Below, piece by piece: positions 46,699 to 49,430 of a stretch of DNA of 49,430 nt. The notes under the pieces are model-generated. The model saw nothing but the letters and a program-made list of their open reading frames with translations. It ran no database searches and was not told the DNA's origin. The position numbers and the translations under genes were made by a program. Source of the DNA: Pseudonocardia acidicola (GTDB taxonomy: Bacteria; Actinomycetota; Actinomycetes; Mycobacteriales; Pseudonocardiaceae); the NCBI RefSeq assembly GCF_012911935.1, contig NZ_JAAXLA010000050.1:1-49430 (forward strand), given 5' to 3'. The first letter of the stretch is position 1; each line of letters opens with the position of its first letter.

Positions 46699-49430
46699 AT
46701 GACCGCGGGGTGGTCCACCGGTCTGCGCGCGGCCGTGTCGTCGTCGCCGTCGATTACCGGGCGCGACGCGGAGCTCGCCCGGCTCACCGCGCTCCTGCAC
46801 GGTGCCCGCACCGCGGGTGGGGTGCTCCGCGTCGAGGGCGAGCGCGGGATCGGCAAGACGTGCCTGCTGGACGCGGTGGTCGCGACCGCGCGCGAGCAGG
46901 GGTTCAACGTCCTGATGGCGCGGCCCACCCGCGCAGAGCGGGGCCTGCCGCACGCCGTGCTCGGCGACCTGCTCTCCGACGTGCACGACCTGGCGTTCCT
47001 GCCGGAACCGCAGCGGCATGCCCTCGAGCTGGTCCTGCTGCGGCGGGCTGGGGAAGCGGGGCCCGGCGTGCGCGAAGCCGGGATCGCGCTGATCGGCGTA
47101 CTGGCCCACCTCGCCGCCGGCGCTCCGGTGCTCGTCGCGATCGACGACGCGCAGTACACAGACGACGCCACGGCCGCGGTGCTCGCCTTCGCCGCCCGTC
47201 GCCTGCCCCCGGCCGGGGCCGTGCTCGTACTGACGGTTGCGGAAGGGGCACGCCCGGTTCTCGACACCGCGGCCGTGCTCGCCCTCGGGCCCCTGCCGGA
47301 CGCGACGATCCACCGGATCGCCTGGGAAGGTCACGGCCGCACATTGCCTCCCGCTGACCTGCGACGGGCCGTGGAGGTGGCCGGCGGCAACCCCGGTCTC
47401 GCGCTCGCTGTGGCCGGTGCGCTCGACGGCGGAACAGCGGAGCCCCGGACGGTGCTTCCCGCAGGGGTCGCCGACGAGATGGCCGAGCGAATCCGCGCGC
47501 TGCCCGTCGCGGGCATCGAGGTTCTCGTCGCGGCCGGCCTGTCGTTCCCTCCCTCGGCCACCGAACTGCAGGCCGCGGGTCTGCTGGCTGCGGCCGAGCC
47601 CCCCGAGCATGCAGGGCTGCTCAGGATCGACCGCGACCGGGTGACGCTGGATCGGCCCCTGGTCGGTGCGGTCGCACGGGAGGTGCTGCCCGGCTCACGG
47701 CTCCGAGACCTCCATCGACGGCTCGCCGACGTCACTGCAGGAGCGGCACGCGTCTGGCACCTCGGCCACGCGGAGCGTGCGCCTGACGCGCGGGTGGCCG
47801 CGGAGCTCGCGCGCGCTGCCGAGGGGGCGGAGGCCGGCCGGGCGTCCGGCCTGCTCGCGCTGGCCGTCGAGCTCACCCCGCCCGGCGACGAGGATCGCTG
47901 GGCCCGCCTGCTCGCCGCGGCCCGCGCCGCGGCCCGCGCCGGGGACCTCCCGGCAGCGGCCGGCTACGCCGCGACCGTCCGTGACCGCGGCGTGTCCGCG
48001 TCCTCGACCGCCCGTGCGCACCTGGTGCTGGCCGAGGTGGACCTCGACCGTCGTCACCCCGCCCGGGCCGCGCAGCACTGCGCCGCGGCGCTCGCGGCCA
48101 CCGACGAGCCCGACGTGCAGGTCACCGCGCAGGTGCTGCTGGCCCGGGCCCGCCCCGACGACCCGCCGGCGGCGGCGGACCACGCCCGGCACGCGCTGAA
48201 GCTCGCCGACCAGTACCACGGACTGTCCGCGCACCTGCGGGCGGAGGCGGTCAAGGCGGTGGTGGCGACGGAGTCGCTGGCCTACGGCGAGCGGGACGAG
48301 CAATTGCTGGCCCGAGCCGACGCGCTCGAGGCCGACGCGCCGGTCCCGCCCGCCGACAGCGCGGCGGCACTGCGGGCGGTGCTGCTCGCACGCGACGACG
48401 ACACCGCCGCGGCGCACTCGATCCTCACCGGCCTCCTCCGCCGCGCGGTCGACACGACTTCCCGCTGTTTCGCCCACCTCCAGCTCGCCCAGGCCTGTCT
48501 CTGGCTCGGCGAGTGGGACGCGGCCGAACGACACGCCGAGCAGGGCGTGGACGCGGCGCACGCGATCGGGCGGGAGCGCGACGTCGTCGAGGCGCGGTTC
48601 GTCCGCGGGCTGGTGGCGGCCTACCGGGGGCGATCGCGGATCGCCGAGGCGGCGGCGGAGGAGCTGGGCTGCGGTGCGGGCCCGTACAGCAGCGACTGGG
48701 CCGCGTGCCGCGGCGCCGGATTGCGCGCCGTCCTCGCCATGGCGGGGGGCGATGCGCGCGGGGCGGACACGTGGTTCACCCGCTGCGCCGAGCGCGCCAC
48801 CGCGGCGGACCTGCACGAGCCGTTCCTGCGGCGATGGCAGGCCGACCACGCCGAGGCGCTGGTCGCGCTCGGCGATCTGGACGGGGCGGCCGGCGTCCTC
48901 GACGCGCTGGAGCAGCGGTCCGCGCTGCTGGGCCGTACCTCGGGGCTGGCGGCGTGCCGCCGCGGGCGGGCGCTGGTCTTCGCCGCAGGCGGGGACGTCG
49001 GCTCCGCCACGGCCGCGGCCGACGCGGCGGTCGCGGGCCTCGACCGAGCCGGGCTGCCCTACGACCGGGCGCGGGCGCTGCTCGCCGCGGGTCAGGTCCG
49101 TAGGCGATTCAAGGAGAAGGCCGGGGCGCGGGACCACCTCGACGAGGCCGTGCGGATCTTCGACGACCTCGGCGCCGAGGCCCTCGCCGTGCGGGCCCGT
49201 CGCGAACTGGGCCGGGTCGGGGTGCGCAGCGCCGGACCCGCCGAGCTCACCGAGACCGAGGCGCGCGTGGCGCAGCTGGCGGCGGCCGGGAACACCACGC
49301 GCCAGATCGCGGACCAGCTGTTCGTCTCGCCCAAGACGGTCGAGGCGAACCTGACGCGCATCTACCGCAAGCTCGGCGTCGCCAACCGGGTCGAGCTCTC
49401 ACGGCGGCTGTCCGGCGAGGGGGGTGGGGC
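46699..49430 (+). CDS. LAL-type AAA/LuxR transcriptional regulator (3' end outside window)
   Basis: At least 910 residues, open to the window edge. Walker A GERGIGKT (about 50-57), Walker B VLVAIDDAQ (about 145-153), a long helical TPR-like/MalT-like region (about 330-830), and a C-terminal LuxR helix-turn-helix (LTETEARVAQLAAAGNTTRQIADQL, then SPKTVEANL) at about residues 848-905. Such ATP-dependent regulators often switch on in response to a sugar or small molecule. ATG 46699 follows GGAGG, which lies in a small inverted repeat. Only the last few residues can be missing. Confidence 0.9.
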   Translation, partial: MTAGWSTGLRAAVSSSPSITGRDAELARLTALLHGARTAGGVLRVEGERGIGKTCLLDAVVATAREQGFNVLMARPTRAERGLPHAVLGDLLSDVHDLAFLPEPQRHALELVLLRRAGEAGPGVREAGIALIGVLAHLAAGAPVLVAIDDAQYTDDATAAVLAFAARRLPPAGAVLVLTVAEGARPVLDTAAVLALGPLPDATIHRIAWEGHGRTLPPADLRRAVEVAGGNPGLALAVAGALDGGTAEPRTVLPAGVADEMAERIRALPVAGIEVLVAAGLSFPPSATELQAAGLLAAAEPPEHAGLLRIDRDRVTLDRPLVGAVAREVLPGSRLRDLHRRLADVTAGAARVWHLGHAERAPDARVAAELARAAEGAEAGRASGLLALAVELTPPGDEDRWARLLAAARAAARAGDLPAAAGYAATVRDRGVSASSTARAHLVLAEVDLDRRHPARAAQHCAAALAATDEPDVQVTAQVLLARARPDDPPAAADHARHALKLADQYHGLSAHLRAEAVKAVVATESLAYGERDEQLLARADALEADAPVPPADSAAALRAVLLARDDDTAAAHSILTGLLRRAVDTTSRCFAHLQLAQACLWLGEWDAAERHAEQGVDAAHAIGRERDVVEARFVRGLVAAYRGRSRIAEAAAEELGCGAGPYSSDWAACRGAGLRAVLAMAGGDARGADTWFTRCAERATAADLHEPFLRRWQADHAEALVALGDLDGAAGVLDALEQRSALLGRTSGLAACRRGRALVFAAGGDVGSATAAADAAVAGLDRAGLPYDRARALLAAGQVRRRFKEKAGARDHLDEAVRIFDDLGAEALAVRARRELGRVGVRSAGPAELTETEARVAQLAAAGNTTRQIADQLFVSPKTVEANLTRIYRKLGVANRVELSRRLSGEGGG

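Noticed and set aside
46252..49137. Two long minus-strand frames opposite the AAA-LuxR gene
   Set aside because: Plus strand shows a continuous Walker A, Walker B and LuxR protein. The minus frames are compositional shadows.
1..49430. CRISPR arrays, insertion sequences and rRNA genes
   Set aside because: I saw no regularly spaced direct repeats, transposase genes with terminal repeats, or rRNA sequence by eye. A repeat finder could still reveal weak copies.

Overview
The window is high-GC DNA with dense GTG/ATG starts, many 4-bp ATGA/GTGA stop-start overlaps, a multi-gene Mce lipid-import locus, LLM/F420-type oxidoreductases and KstR-style TetR repressors. Together these point to a mycolic-acid-lacking or mycolic-type actinomycete, most likely a Pseudonocardiaceae member (Pseudonocardia-like). 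The genus is inferred from gene content, not measured.

Left flank (1-4.1 kb): the 3' end of one gene, a patatin-like lipase, and then decayed material. This comprises a histidine-kinase remnant, the 3' half of a tRNA-Met joined directly to a 5'-truncated cytosine-C5 DNA methyltransferase, an unrecognised 226-aa protein, and a fragment of a DUF1345-like membrane protein. It looks like the scar of an integrated element.

Central block A (4.2-20 kb): a GAF-LuxR regulator sits divergent to an apparently complete Mce importer operon. The operon has two YrbE permeases, an in-operon ABC ATPase, six MCE/MlaD-domain proteins (the first with a lipobox-like N-terminus), an RND/MMPL-type protein and a SurA/parvulin-like foldase. 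Nearly all genes from the first MCE gene onward overlap or abut.

Central block B (20.2-27.5 kb): a ten-gene arene-catabolic operon. It encodes a cis-dihydrodiol dehydrogenase, an extradiol ring-cleavage dioxygenase, an SCP2-like lipid-binding protein, ring-hydroxylating dioxygenase alpha and beta subunits, a small unknown protein, a second SCP2-like protein, a Rieske ferredoxin, a ferredoxin reductase and a meta-cleavage-product (C-C bond) hydrolase. It ends in a strong hairpin. Blocks A and B carry the same 26-bp inverted-repeat element upstream of their first genes (21/26 identical), so I propose one regulon: Mce imports a hydrophobic, probably polycyclic or alkyl-substituted aromatic; the SCP2 proteins carry it; the dioxygenase, dehydrogenase, extradiol enzyme and hydrolase open the ring.

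Block C (28.7-41.3 kb), after a 1.3-kb gene-poor gap with a tRNA-Lys-like 3' fragment: a CoA-dependent degradation module. It has an acyl-CoA synthetase, an acyl-CoA dehydrogenase, a crotonase-fold protein, an Ltp/SCPx-like thiolase, a DUF35 protein, an SDR, three LLM oxidoreductases, a nitronate monooxygenase-like flavoprotein, a hotdog thioesterase and two closely similar TetR repressors. Two of its promoters share a 30-bp sequence (25/30 identical).

Right flank (41.4-49.4 kb): a mosaic of decayed genes (esterase C-terminus, frameshifted VapC, cold-shock protein, MFS transporter) mixed with intact ones. The intact ones are a NYN-LOTUS protein, a VapB-like antitoxin, a 65-aa protein, a membrane-anchored unknown and a large AAA-LuxR (LAL-type) regulator running off the window end.
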